Positions 21,036 through 30,305 of a stretch of 64,000 bases of DNA are shown here, in pieces; position 1 is the stretch's first letter; every line of letters starts with the position of its first letter. The DNA comes from Gautieria morchelliformis. Lineage: Eukaryota > Basidiomycota > Agaricomycetes > Gomphales > Gomphaceae. A program made the translations under genes and the position numbers. Where the stretch lies: NCBI GenBank assembly GCA_015179125.1, contig WHVA01000028.1, positions 396,651 through 460,650 of the forward strand. The letters are read 5' to 3'. The notes under the pieces were generated by a model, which saw only the letters and a list, made by a program, of their open reading frames with translations, was not told the origin of the DNA and made no database searches.

Positions 21036-21727
21036 TGTTACGACCGTTCATTTCCGACTTCCGACCCTCAGTTCCGCCACACCTTCCGCCCCTCCGATAT
21101 TTCCGCAACACATTCCGCCCCTCCGATACTTCCGACATTCCGCCCATTGTTCTATTCCCTTGTTCTTTCAACTCTATTACTCGGACCCACCGGACCCGTT
21201 TCATCGTTCATCAAAACCACATATCCGGTCACCCTTGTAATTCGTTGTCAGATATGTTTTCCCGACCCCTTGTTCTTTGCCATTGTTCTACCTTACCCTG
21301 AACCCCCCTTGTAGTCCCATTGTTCCCAATAGTTAGTTCCCACGCATTGTCTACTCGACTTCCGCTTCCCCCCGGAATTTGCTTAGTACTATGTCATTAC
21401 CTGTTGTCTCAGCTCTTTGTATAAAAGCCTGTCATGTATGTCTCTTATTCTGCAATCAGATAATCACCTTCGATACTTGATTTCCTCCGCTCCATCTCCT
21501 GTTCTTAGCACAGCGAGTCTAGCAAGATCTCAGTCTCTCCGCTTTCCGTCTTTCCGCCTTCCGCCTCAGTTCCGACCCAAGTTCCGACCAAACCTTTGGT
21601 TCAGTACTTTCCAACTTCCGACTCAGTTCCGAAATACTTAGGACGATAGTTCATCGGGGGCGCAACCTATAAGTTGAAGCCGCTGTCCTTTCCAGTTCCG
21701 ACTTAGTGGAAATCTCGATACGTAACA
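21036..21727 (+). repeat. Solo LTR, family T, target duplication gcttg
   Basis: 692 bp, TGTTAC...GTAACA, flanked by gcttg at 21031-21035 and 21728-21732; the uninterrupted site is seen in GypA1. TATA box TGTATAAAAGCC near 21417 gives plus orientation. It is very rich in TTCCG. The youngest looking of the three LTR-T copies. No internal region in the window identifies the parent element. Confidence 0.93.
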
Positions 21728-21788
21728 GCTTGCAGAAGAAGACTCGGAAGCGGAATTTGAACCGGATCCCACTCCCAATTCCAATTCC

Positions 21789-21860
21789 GATTCCGATTCC
21801 GATTCCGATTCCGATTCCGATTCCGATTCCGATTCCGATTCCGATTCCGATTCCGATTCC
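21789..21860 (+). repeat. Hexanucleotide repeat (GATTCC)12 inside pol
   Basis: Twelve perfect GATTCC units followed by GACTCT. In the pol frame it encodes an Asp-Ser run in the protease-RT linker. GypA1 has only two GATTCC units at the same place, so the tract expanded (or contracted) in frame between sister copies. Confidence 0.93.
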
Positions 21861-22237
21861 GACTCTGACGTCATCCGACTCAGCCCGGAAGACACTCTGG
21901 CGGAAGGGGAGCGCTTGCTGTACGTAAACCTTCCGCTGGAAGCGGAACACATCCGTGCCACCGGAAATATTTCGCAACGCCTTGCTGAAGCCTCCAAGAA
22001 GCATGATAGAGTGGAGGCGGAAATTCCGGAGTACCTGTGGGAGTTTGAGGATGTCTTTTCCAAGGAGTCGTTTGATGCCCTGCCTCCACGGAAGCTGTGG
22101 GACCATGCCATCGAGTTGGAGCCTGGGTCAAAGCCCACCAACTGCAAAGTCTACCCGCTGTCACCCAAGGAGCAGGTAGAGCTCGATGCATTCCTTGCAG
22201 AAAACCTCCGTACAGGGAGGATCCGCCCCTCCAAGTC

Positions 22238-22735
22238 TGTAGAGGACAGGAATTATAGGCAGTAGGTATGGACTTGTTATTCAAAAGAATAGACTAGAAA
22301 TCAATTCACTCTCTCAGTGAATTTAGTGGTCACTGTAAATATATTATACACTACCTAGAAATCAATTCACTACAGAGGATTTCTAGGTCAATTAATGCAA
22401 AGACTACTAGACTAATTTACTTGCCTCTCTCAGTGAATTTAGTGGTCACTGAGAGAGGGGGAAATGTGTTCCACTGCGCATGTACTACTACCCGGCCCTT
22501 TAGCGCCCAAGAGCTCGCGCGTCGAAGTCATTTCAGACTCCGCTGGGTGCAGCCGCTTGTGAAAGTAGGAATAACAAGATGAAATAGAGAGATAAGGAAT
22601 GAGTGGAAAATTTCGAAAATAACCAGAGAAATGGATGCATAATACAAGAACAATGTGAGAAGAAATTGGAAGGCCTCACAACAAATTGGATATATTATGC
22701 TTGATTTTGGTGCAGGAGCATAAATGCACCCAACA
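22238..22735 (-). repeat. CopA1 3' LTR
   Basis: 498 bp. In sense (minus) orientation TGTTGGGTGC...CTCTACA. It contains a perfect 13-bp hairpin (CCTCTCTCAGTGA / TCACTGAGAGAGG, loop ATTTAGTGG, about 22433-22467) and a weaker second copy of the same motif near 22308-22336. Just inside lies the polypurine tract. Confidence 0.96.
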
Positions 22736-22748
22736 CGCCCCCTCAAGC
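22736..22748 (-). promoter_or_regulatory. CopA1 polypurine tract
   Basis: Minus strand GCTTGAGGGGGCG immediately before the 3' LTR, the usual primer for plus-strand DNA synthesis. Confidence 0.8.
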
Positions 22749-25700
22749 TTAATATATTCCGATTTGCTCGTTGAGAATCTTCACTCTAGGACTGGGAAGT
22801 CCTTTAGTGAGGATATCTGCCAACATTTGTTCGGTTGGCAAATAAACGAGCTTGGCTTGTTGATTTTTGATTATATCTCGAAGGAAATATAATCGGATGT
22901 CGAAATGCTTGGTTCTCGTGTGTTGTTGGGTGCCATACGTGATGGCAATGGCTGATTGATTGTCTGAATAAACTTGGATGGGTCTGTTCAGTGGTTGGAA
23001 TATTTCAGAAATAAAATGGCGCATCCAAAGAGCCTCTTTGCCCGCATGGGTCAGGGCGACGAATTCGGCTTCAGTTGATGAGAGGGCTACTATCGATTGT
23101 TTCTGGCAACTCCATGAAACAGTGCCTCCATCAATCTGAAATAAGTATGCCGAATACGAACGCCTATGACTCTGTGAACCCCAATCCGCATCTGAATACC
23201 CTATCAAGCCGTCTCGATTTCTTCCAAGTGTGAGCTTGTAATGCTTCGTGCCTTTCAAATATTTGAAGACACGTTTGACTGCATTCCAATGTGTGCCACC
23301 TGGATTTTCGAGGAATTGCGAGAGTAATGACACCGCAAATGCAATGTCAGGTCGAGTGGCTACAGCCGCCCACATCAGTGATCCTATAGCTTGCCTGTAC
23401 GGAAATTTCGACATGGCTTTCTTGCCTCTCTCTGTAGAAGGACATTGGTCTTTAGATAATTTTACGGCTGGATCAAGAGGCGTAGCGTAAGTCTTTGCAT
23501 CTTCGAGATTGAATTTTTTGATGATCTTCTCGATGTATGCAGGTTGTGAAATTGCAATGGTCTTCTTCTGCCAGTCTCTTTCGATTTTGAGATTCAATAG
23601 CCAATGAATCTCGCCTAGATCTTTCATACTGAAGACCTGAGCAAGATCTCGTTTGACTTCGTCCAGGACTGACTGATTCTCAGCTGTGATGGTAAGGTCG
23701 TCCACAGCTGTTGCAATGATCACATGCCCCTTTCCGCCACGTCTATAAAATACAGCCCCGTCTGTGGCTGACGTAGTGAATCCTAACTTGTGGAATTCAC
23801 CACTTAGACGTTTGTACCATTCTCTTCCAGATTGCTTGAGGCCGTAGAGTGCTTTCTTCAAAAGTAGCACTTCGCCTTTGTCTCTAGACTCATATCCATA
23901 CGGCTGCTTCATGTAAATAGGTTCAGGCAACGTAGCATTGAGGTATGCATAGTCCACGTCCATTTGATGGATAGGCCAGTCATTCCTAGCAGCAATGGCG
24001 CATATGATCCGTAGGGAGGATAACCGAGCAACAGGTGAGTATGTCTCATCATAGTCGACTCCAAACTTCTGTGTGAAGCCTTGGGCGACCATTCTCGATT
24101 TAGGCATTATTGGTTTCCCTTCTGGATTACGCTTCCAAAGGTAGACCCATTTATTACCGACAATATTGGCTCCAGGAGGTGGTTTGGCTCGTTCCCACAC
24201 TCCCTTGTCGATTAGGGCCTCATACTCTTTGTCCATTGATTTCTTCCATATAGGATTATTCAGAGCTTCGTCTGCATTGCTAGGTTCAATTTGACTCAAA
24301 TCCGGCGCCTTGTTATTGTTTTGACCGTCGGTTAGAAACGCACTGATGGCACACTCATAGCTACTGATGCCATCAATCTCGGAGGATAATTCTTGGTCGA
24401 ATAAAACTTCTTTATGGTCCTCAACGTCCTCGTAAGCTAGCGTAGTCATATGTGCGCCAGTTTGTCTCTGAGTTTGAGATCTTGTCACGGGACCTGATGG
24501 GGCCGGCTGCACTTGTTGTTGACGGATCCTTTCGCTTCTCCTTATCGGTTCAGCTTCTCTAGGTCTGTCATCAACTCCCTGAATAGGTTGCAGCTTTTCA
24601 AGATATTCCTCTGGTGCACTTTCATCAATTTCTTCGATCTTTGCCTCTTCGCTGACTAAGCGACCGGGCACAGGCACTGATGCCGGAATGGCCTTCTTCT
24701 CTTCTTTAGACGTAGGTAGCTTGGATTCCTCAATAGAAATGATTGGGACCTTTCCCTTCTTCATCTCTGAATCAAAGACAACGTTCCGCTCGACAGAAAC
24801 TTTGTGCGAGTCAGGCCAATAAATATAATGACCATGGCTCTGCGCAGAAATTCCTATCCACCGAGCTCTCTTGGCACGAGCTGCCAATTTATCTCCCTGA
24901 GTGATTTTGACGTAAATTTCAGTTCCCCACGTGTGAATGTCTTTGAGATTCGGTTTTTCATGGTGAATCATCTCGTAGGGCGTTTTATCTGGTAGAGCTC
25001 TTGTATGCGTCCTGTTCCTAAGATAATTGGCATGCTGTATCGCATAGCCCCATAATATCTTAGGAAGGCCTGATTCTAGCAGCATGGCACGAGTTCTCTC
25101 AGTGAGAGTTCGATTCAGGCGTTCCGCAACACCATTGGACTCTGGTGTGTCGTGTACCGTCAACTGATGCTTCGTGCCTTGTTTGGCTAGATGCTGTTCG
25201 AATTCAGAGCTCATATACTCGCCCCCTCGATCAGAAACAAGTGCCTTGATGTGCACATTTCTCTGTCGAAGCATTAAAGCCTCGTAGAGCTTGTACTTTG
25301 AGAATGCTTCTGATTTGTTCGCCATGAGATAGATCACCGATTCTCTTGAGTAGTCATCGATAAAGGAGACATAATATGACTTCTTATCGATCGTGAGGTG
25401 TCTTGCAGGTCCCCAGACATCAGAATAAATTCTGTCACCGAATTTTGATGTTCGGTCTCTGGGTTCTCGAGGAAGAGGTTTGCGCGCAATCTTGGCCTGA
25501 ATACACGCATCACAGACAATTCTATCGCCTGTGGAGCTCAGTTCAATGCCCAATATCATGCCATGATTTAATAGATGTTGTAGGGACTTCTGCGAGATGT
25601 GCCCCATCTTTTGATGAATTTCCATGGCAGATAAACACATATGGGCTTGAGCACTTGGTGACTGGAGGTCTAGTCGATATAAGCCATTGACTTTCGGTGC

Positions 25701-26993
25701 TTGCATCAATACTTTTCCAGCAGCATTAGATATTGTGCATTTCTGGCCACCGAGTCGAATGTCGTAGCCAGCATCATCGCACCGACCGATCGAGACGAGG
25801 GTAGCAGCAATTTTGGGTGCATAGTATGTATCTTGCAACGTGACTTCTACTGTTCTATCTCCAACCTTATTGGATAATACGAGCAGTCCTGAGCCGAAGG
25901 CATCAAAGGTACCTTTGTTGGCTGCTCGGATAGTCCTCGGCTGTGAGAATTGACAGTAGTTCCTCAATAAATTTTTGTGAGGAGTCATATGCGATGTCGT
26001 TCCGGTGTCGAGTATGACTATAACCCCTGAGGATGTGCTCAAATTGAAATTAGAGCACTCGTCGAAATTGGTGAAGGCAAGATGCCCATCACCACTTTCC
26101 TCAGAAGTAGACTCTTCTTCGGCAACATTCGCTTTTGCTTTACCCTTCTTCTTCTTCTTGCCTTTGGCTTTCTTCTTCTGACGTGGTCCTTGACCTTCTT
26201 TACCACCTCCTTTAGCCCAGCAATTTTCGATGGAATGTCCAGGCTTTTTGCAGTTGGTGCATACATGCGCCTTCTGCCCCTTCTGGTCCTTCTTAATAGA
26301 TGAACCAATAAACACCTGCTCTTCTTGCGGGAGTGTTTTCTTCCTGTCATACTGAGCCTTTAGTACCCTAATAATATTATCAGGGACCAATGGCATCCCG
26401 CATTCTTCAAGCGAAGTTGTAAGGGCATTCATGACTGCCTCATAGGATGGTGGAAGTGACGCAAGGATTATGTCCATGAATTCTTCTTCAGAAACTCTAG
26501 CTCCCATCTCATTAAGACGAGCATATAGGTCTTGGGCCTTGTCCAAGTGATCTCTCAAGTCTCCATCCTCAGGACATCTCATACTGCGGAGTTGTCTCTG
26601 CAGGCTGGTGAGGACCATCTTGGGCTTTTTGGTCATTTCATTGACCAGTGCATCCCAAGTCTCTTTTGCTGTCTTCTGCTTCTGTAGCATCAGGGCTAAT
26701 GACTCTGACACTGAGACGATGATTTGGGTCTTGGCTTGTCCTTCTCTAGCAAGGTATCTCTCCAGCTTCTCCTCGGCCTTATCCATCTGAGTTTCCTCAG
26801 CTTCTGTAAGAATATGGCCTGGGGGCATAACTGGAGGATCAGGAGGTCTAGTGACTCTCCCTTCTACATGCTTGAGCAGATTTTTGGACTCGAAATAGCT
26901 GATGAGAGTGGCTCGCCACAATGGCCAATTACTTCCATCAGTAGCAAGCTTCTCAACACCCAACAGCTTCTCAGAAGTGTCTCCGGGGCCCAT
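22749..26993 (-). CDS. gag-pol: CopA1 Gag-Pol polyprotein (1414 aa)
   Basis: A single open frame. Gag starts MGPGDTSEKLLGVEKLATDG with an NWPLWRATLISYF motif typical of copia Gag. The CCHC knuckle CTNCKKPGHSIENC is near residue 248. Protease VILDTGTTSHMTP is near 327. The pre-integrase HQKMGHISQKSLQHL is near 462, and the integrase core runs from about 520 (FIDDYSRES near 546, then SDRGGEYMSSEF and SNGVAERLNRTL). RT spans about 910-1150 with KALYGLKQSGREWYK and catalytic AVDDLTI near 1096. RNase H has YSDADWGS and STEAEFVAL near 1311. The start ATG lies only 5 nt inside the LTR, within the PBS. Order PR-IN-RT-RH is diagnostic of copia. All catalytic residues I looked for are present. Confidence 0.97.
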   Translation of the reverse strand: MGPGDTSEKLLGVEKLATDGSNWPLWRATLISYFESKNLLKHVEGRVTRPPDPPVMPPGHILTEAEETQMDKAEEKLERYLAREGQAKTQIIVSVSESLALMLQKQKTAKETWDALVNEMTKKPKMVLTSLQRQLRSMRCPEDGDLRDHLDKAQDLYARLNEMGARVSEEEFMDIILASLPPSYEAVMNALTTSLEECGMPLVPDNIIRVLKAQYDRKKTLPQEEQVFIGSSIKKDQKGQKAHVCTNCKKPGHSIENCWAKGGGKEGQGPRQKKKAKGKKKKKGKAKANVAEEESTSEESGDGHLAFTNFDECSNFNLSTSSGVIVILDTGTTSHMTPHKNLLRNYCQFSQPRTIRAANKGTFDAFGSGLLVLSNKVGDRTVEVTLQDTYYAPKIAATLVSIGRCDDAGYDIRLGGQKCTISNAAGKVLMQAPKVNGLYRLDLQSPSAQAHMCLSAMEIHQKMGHISQKSLQHLLNHGMILGIELSSTGDRIVCDACIQAKIARKPLPREPRDRTSKFGDRIYSDVWGPARHLTIDKKSYYVSFIDDYSRESVIYLMANKSEAFSKYKLYEALMLRQRNVHIKALVSDRGGEYMSSEFEQHLAKQGTKHQLTVHDTPESNGVAERLNRTLTERTRAMLLESGLPKILWGYAIQHANYLRNRTHTRALPDKTPYEMIHHEKPNLKDIHTWGTEIYVKITQGDKLAARAKRARWIGISAQSHGHYIYWPDSHKVSVERNVVFDSEMKKGKVPIISIEESKLPTSKEEKKAIPASVPVPGRLVSEEAKIEEIDESAPEEYLEKLQPIQGVDDRPREAEPIRRSERIRQQQVQPAPSGPVTRSQTQRQTGAHMTTLAYEDVEDHKEVLFDQELSSEIDGISSYECAISAFLTDGQNNNKAPDLSQIEPSNADEALNNPIWKKSMDKEYEALIDKGVWERAKPPPGANIVGNKWVYLWKRNPEGKPIMPKSRMVAQGFTQKFGVDYDETYSPVARLSSLRIICAIAARNDWPIHQMDVDYAYLNATLPEPIYMKQPYGYESRDKGEVLLLKKALYGLKQSGREWYKRLSGEFHKLGFTTSATDGAVFYRRGGKGHVIIATAVDDLTITAENQSVLDEVKRDLAQVFSMKDLGEIHWLLNLKIERDWQKKTIAISQPAYIEKIIKKFNLEDAKTYATPLDPAVKLSKDQCPSTERGKKAMSKFPYRQAIGSLMWAAVATRPDIAFAVSLLSQFLENPGGTHWNAVKRVFKYLKGTKHYKLTLGRNRDGLIGYSDADWGSQSHRRSYSAYLFQIDGGTVSWSCQKQSIVALSSTEAEFVALTHAGKEALWMRHFISEIFQPLNRPIQVYSDNQSAIAITYGTQQHTRTKHFDIRLYFLRDIIKNQQAKLVYLPTEQMLADILTKGLPSPRVKILNEQIGIY

Positions 26994-26998
26994 AACCC
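26986..26998 (-). promoter_or_regulatory. CopA1 primer-binding site (half initiator tRNA-Met), contains the start codon
   Basis: Minus strand GGGTTATGGGCCC directly after the LTR. It is complementary to the anticodon arm of eukaryotic initiator tRNA-Met (GGGCCCAUAACCC), the half-tRNA priming known from Drosophila copia and yeast Ty5. The ATG pairing with the CAU anticodon is also the Gag start codon at 26993-26991. Confidence 0.8.
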
Positions 26999-27496
26999 TG
27001 TAGAGGACAGGAATTATAGGCAGTAGGTATGGACTTGTTATTCAAAAGAATAGACTAGAAATCAATTCACTCTCTCAGTGAATTTAGTGGTCACTGTAAA
27101 TATATTATACACTACCTAGAAATCAATTCACTACAGAGGATTTCTAGGTCAATTAATGCAAAGACTACTAGACTAATTTACTTGCCTCTCTCAGTGAATT
27201 TAGTGGTCACTGAGAGAGGGGGAAATGTGTTCCACTGCGCATGTACTACTACCCGGCCCTTTAGCGCCCAAGAGCTCGCGCGTCGAAGTCATTTCAGACT
27301 CCGCTGGGTGCAGCCGCTTGTGAAAGTAGGAATAACAAGATGAAATAGAGAGATAAGGAATGAGTGGAAAATTTCGAAAATAACCAGAGAAATGGATGCA
27401 TAATACAAGAACAATGTGAGAAGAAATTGGAAGGCCTCACAACAAATTGGATATATTATGCTTGATTTTGGTGCAGGAGCATAAATGCACCCAACA
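26999..27496 (-). repeat. CopA1 5' LTR
   Basis: 498 bp, read as identical to 22238-22735, including the hairpin pair. Followed by target duplication aagtc. Confidence 0.96.
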
Positions 27497-30235
27497 AAGT
27501 CACCCATGGCATCTCCGGTGTTCTTCATCAAGAAGAAGGACGGCTCGCTCAGACTTGTGCAGGATTACCGGGCCTTGAATGCGATCACGATCAAGAACCG
27601 GTACCCCATTCCACTCATTTCCGAACTAATCACACAACTCCGTGGGGCAAGGTACTTCACTAAGCTGGATGTCCGCTGGGGCTTCAATAATGTTCGGATC
27701 CGAGAGGGAGACGAGTGGAAGGCCGCATTCCGCACCAACCGGGGACTCTTTGAGCCACAGGTCATGTTCTTCGGCCTCACCAACAGTCCCGCCACATTCC
27801 AGACGATGATGAATGACATTTTCCGTGACATGATAGCAGAAGGGGTTGTCTGCGTCTACCTCGATGACATCCTCATCTTCACAAAAACAATGTCCGAACA
27901 TCGGGAAGTTGTGCGGAGAGTGCTGGAACGGCTCCGGGAGTACAACCTGTGTCTCAAGCCGGAGAAGTGCGAATTTGAGCGGACGCGGATAGAGTATCTT
28001 GGGGTGATTGTGTCGGAAGGAAAGGTGGAAATGGACCCAGTCAAAGTTTCCGGTGTGTCGGATTGGCCCGTGCTGCGGAACAAGAAGGAGGTCCAGTCCT
28101 TCATTGGGTTTGTCAATTTCTACCGGCGGTTCATCAAGGACTTCTCCTGCCACGCCCGTGCCCTCTTCGACCTCACCAAGGAGGAGGTTGGATGGCGGTG
28201 GGGAGAGCCGGAACAGGCCTCCTTCAGCAAACTCAAAGAGCTGATCACTTCTGCCCCGGTCCTGATCTTTCCCGACGACTCTCGCCGTTACTGAGTCGAG
28301 GCGGATTCTTCCGACACAGCTACCGGAGCGCTCTTGTCACAACAGTCACTGGAAGATGGTGGGGGGTGGCATCCGATTGCCTTCTTCTCTAAGAGCCTTA
28401 GTCCGGTCGAGCGGAACTATGAGATCCATGACAAGGAGATGCTGGCAATCATCCGAGCGCTGGAGGAGTGGCGACACTTCCTCGAGGGTGCTCTATGCCC
28501 ATTTGATATCTGGACAGACCACAAGAACCTCGAGTATTTCCGCACGTCTAAGAAGTTGAACCGATGACAAGCACGGTGGTCCCTACACCTGTCCCAGTTC
28601 GACTTCATGCTCCACCACCGGCCCGGCCGCACCATGGGCAAGCCCGATGCCCTATCCCGCCGTGCGGATCATGGAAGCGGAAGTGGGGACAACACGGATA
28701 TGACACTGCTCCGCCCAAGTCTCTTTGCAATCCGTGCCCTAGAGGGAGTGACTGCAGTTGGGGTGGAAGCGGAAATGCTCCGGGATATCTGGAGGCAGTA
28801 CCGGAATGGAGAGAAGGAGGAGTCGGTGGTGAAGGCAGTGGAGGAACTTCGGAAAGGGCACTCACGGTCTGTGCGGGCAGCGGAATGGTCGGAACGTGAT
28901 GGACTGCTCCACTTCAGAGGCAAGGTCTACGTTCCAGGTGGGGCGGACCTCCGCCGCCGCATTGTGTCCCAGCACCATGACACATGGGTCGCTGGGCATG
29001 CTGGCAGGTGGAAGACGCTGGAGTTAGTGGCTTGGAATTACTGGTGGCCCCAGATGTCCTGCTACATTGGACAGTACGTGAAGACATGTGACCTTTGTCT
29101 CCGAACCAAAGCACAACGACATCCGCCCGTCGGAGAACTTGTTCCGCTCCTGATTCCCGAATCCCACTGGGACAACATCAGTGTCGACTTCATCGTTGAA
29201 CTCCCAGAGTCTCATGGCTACGACGCGATCATGAATGTCGTGGATTCGGTAAGTAAGGTGTCCCACTTCATTCCGACGCACACGACGATCACAGCCCTCG
29301 GAGCGGCCCGCCTGTTCCTTGCACATGTCTGGAAGTTGCATGGGCTCCCGAAACAAGTCGTTTCTGACCGAGGTCCACAGTTCGTCGCGGAACTGACTCG
29401 GGAGCTCTACCGCCTGCTCGGCATAAAGCTGGCTACCACCACAGCATACCATCCACAGGGTGACAGACAGACGGAACGGGTCAATCAGGAGTTGGAGCAA
29501 TATCTCCGCCTCTTTGTCAATGAGAGGCAGGACGACTGGGATGAGTTACTTCCACTGGCGGAATTCCAATACAACAACCATGTACATTCCGCCACACAAC
29601 AGACTCCCTTCATGCTTGACTCCGGATGACACCCGCGGATGGGCTTCGAACCACGCCAGGCTGACTCCTGACTCGAGACGGTCAATGAGTTCTGGGACCG
29701 CATGGACTCCACCCTTTCGGAAGCCAAGTCGGCCCTTGCGAAGGCCAAGGATGACATGGCAAGGTACTACAACCAATGCCGGGTTCCTGCCCCAGAGTAC
29801 CAAGTTGGAGACAAGGTGTACCTAGATGCAAGTGACATCTGCACCACACGCCCTTCGCAGAAGCTTGCCCACCGCTACCTTGGGCCCTTCACAGTGACGC
29901 GGAGGGTTGGATGGAATGCATACCGCCTCCGACTTCTGATGTCCATGTCCCGCCTCCACCCCGTCTTCAACGTGGTGAAGTTACTCCCTATGCTAGAGGA
30001 CCCAATTCCGGGTCGGAAGGCTGGTCCGCCACCTCCGCTGGAAATTGTAGATGGGGAAGAGCACTATGTGGTGGAATGGATCCTGGACAGCCGGTTTGTG
30101 CGAGGACGACTCCAATTCCTCGTGAAATGGGAAGGGTATGGGTACGAGGAGAATTCGTGGGTCCCAGAGCCAGATGTTTCCGCTCCAGGCAAACTCCGTG
30201 AGTTCTATAGGACACACCCCGGTGCCCCTCGCTGA
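27497..30235 (+). pseudogene. pol: GypA2 pol, second part (RT, RNase H, integrase, chromodomain)
   Basis: Resumes at SPMASPVFFIKKKDGSLR. RT catalytic VYLDDILIFTK is near 27856. RNase H follows, then the integrase zinc region (HHDTWVAGHAGRWKTLE...YVKTCDLCLRTK near 28975-29110), core D,D,E (SVDFIVELPE, VSDRGPQF, TERVNQELEQ) and a chromodomain (HYVVEWILDSRFV...FLVKWEGYGYEENSWVPE), ending at 30235. Four in-frame TGA codons, at 28292-28294, 28565-28567, 29627-29629 and near 29670, all fall where Arg (CGA) is expected; GypA1 shows CGA at the first. Confidence 0.92.
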
Positions 30236-30305
30236 ATCCGCTCACTGGCATTTCAATCCCTCGTGTCCCGTGCTTCGAGGACGCAGCACGCTAGAGGGGG
30301 GGTGA

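Larger units (their letters stand above)
20358..22232 (+). pseudogene. pol: GypA2 pol, first part (protease and RT N-terminus)
   Basis: Opens in the -1 frame over the gag stop. A 1-nt deletion just before the active site (GTAAATCC against GTCAAATCC in GypA1) shifts the frame, so the DCGATG box is read only in the other frame from about 20610. It then continues with RNRLTTRKLQRAIPVFNVDG and LGFTWLQEHN. LTR-T interrupts at 21036. After it the DS-rich linker (encoded by 12 GATTCC units) and the pre-RT region (LPPRKLWDHAIELEPG) run to the CopA1 target site at 22233-22237. Confidence 0.87.
22238..27496 (-). mobile_element. CopA1: intact Ty1/copia element, target duplication aagtc
   Basis: 5259 bp with two 498-bp LTRs that I read as identical, flanked by aagtc at 22233-22237 and 27497-27501. 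One uninterrupted 1414-codon Gag-Pol. PBS and polypurine tract are in place. It sits in the RT of GypA2 and interrupts it cleanly. Identical LTRs, an exact duplication and an open frame mark it as the youngest complete insertion here and possibly competent. Confidence 0.97.

Noticed and set aside
28605-28865. Long minus-strand ORFs opposite GypA2 pol and the many other ORFs opposite pol genes
   Set aside because: They are shadows of the high-GC sense frames; no motifs, and they do not recur as open frames for independent reasons.
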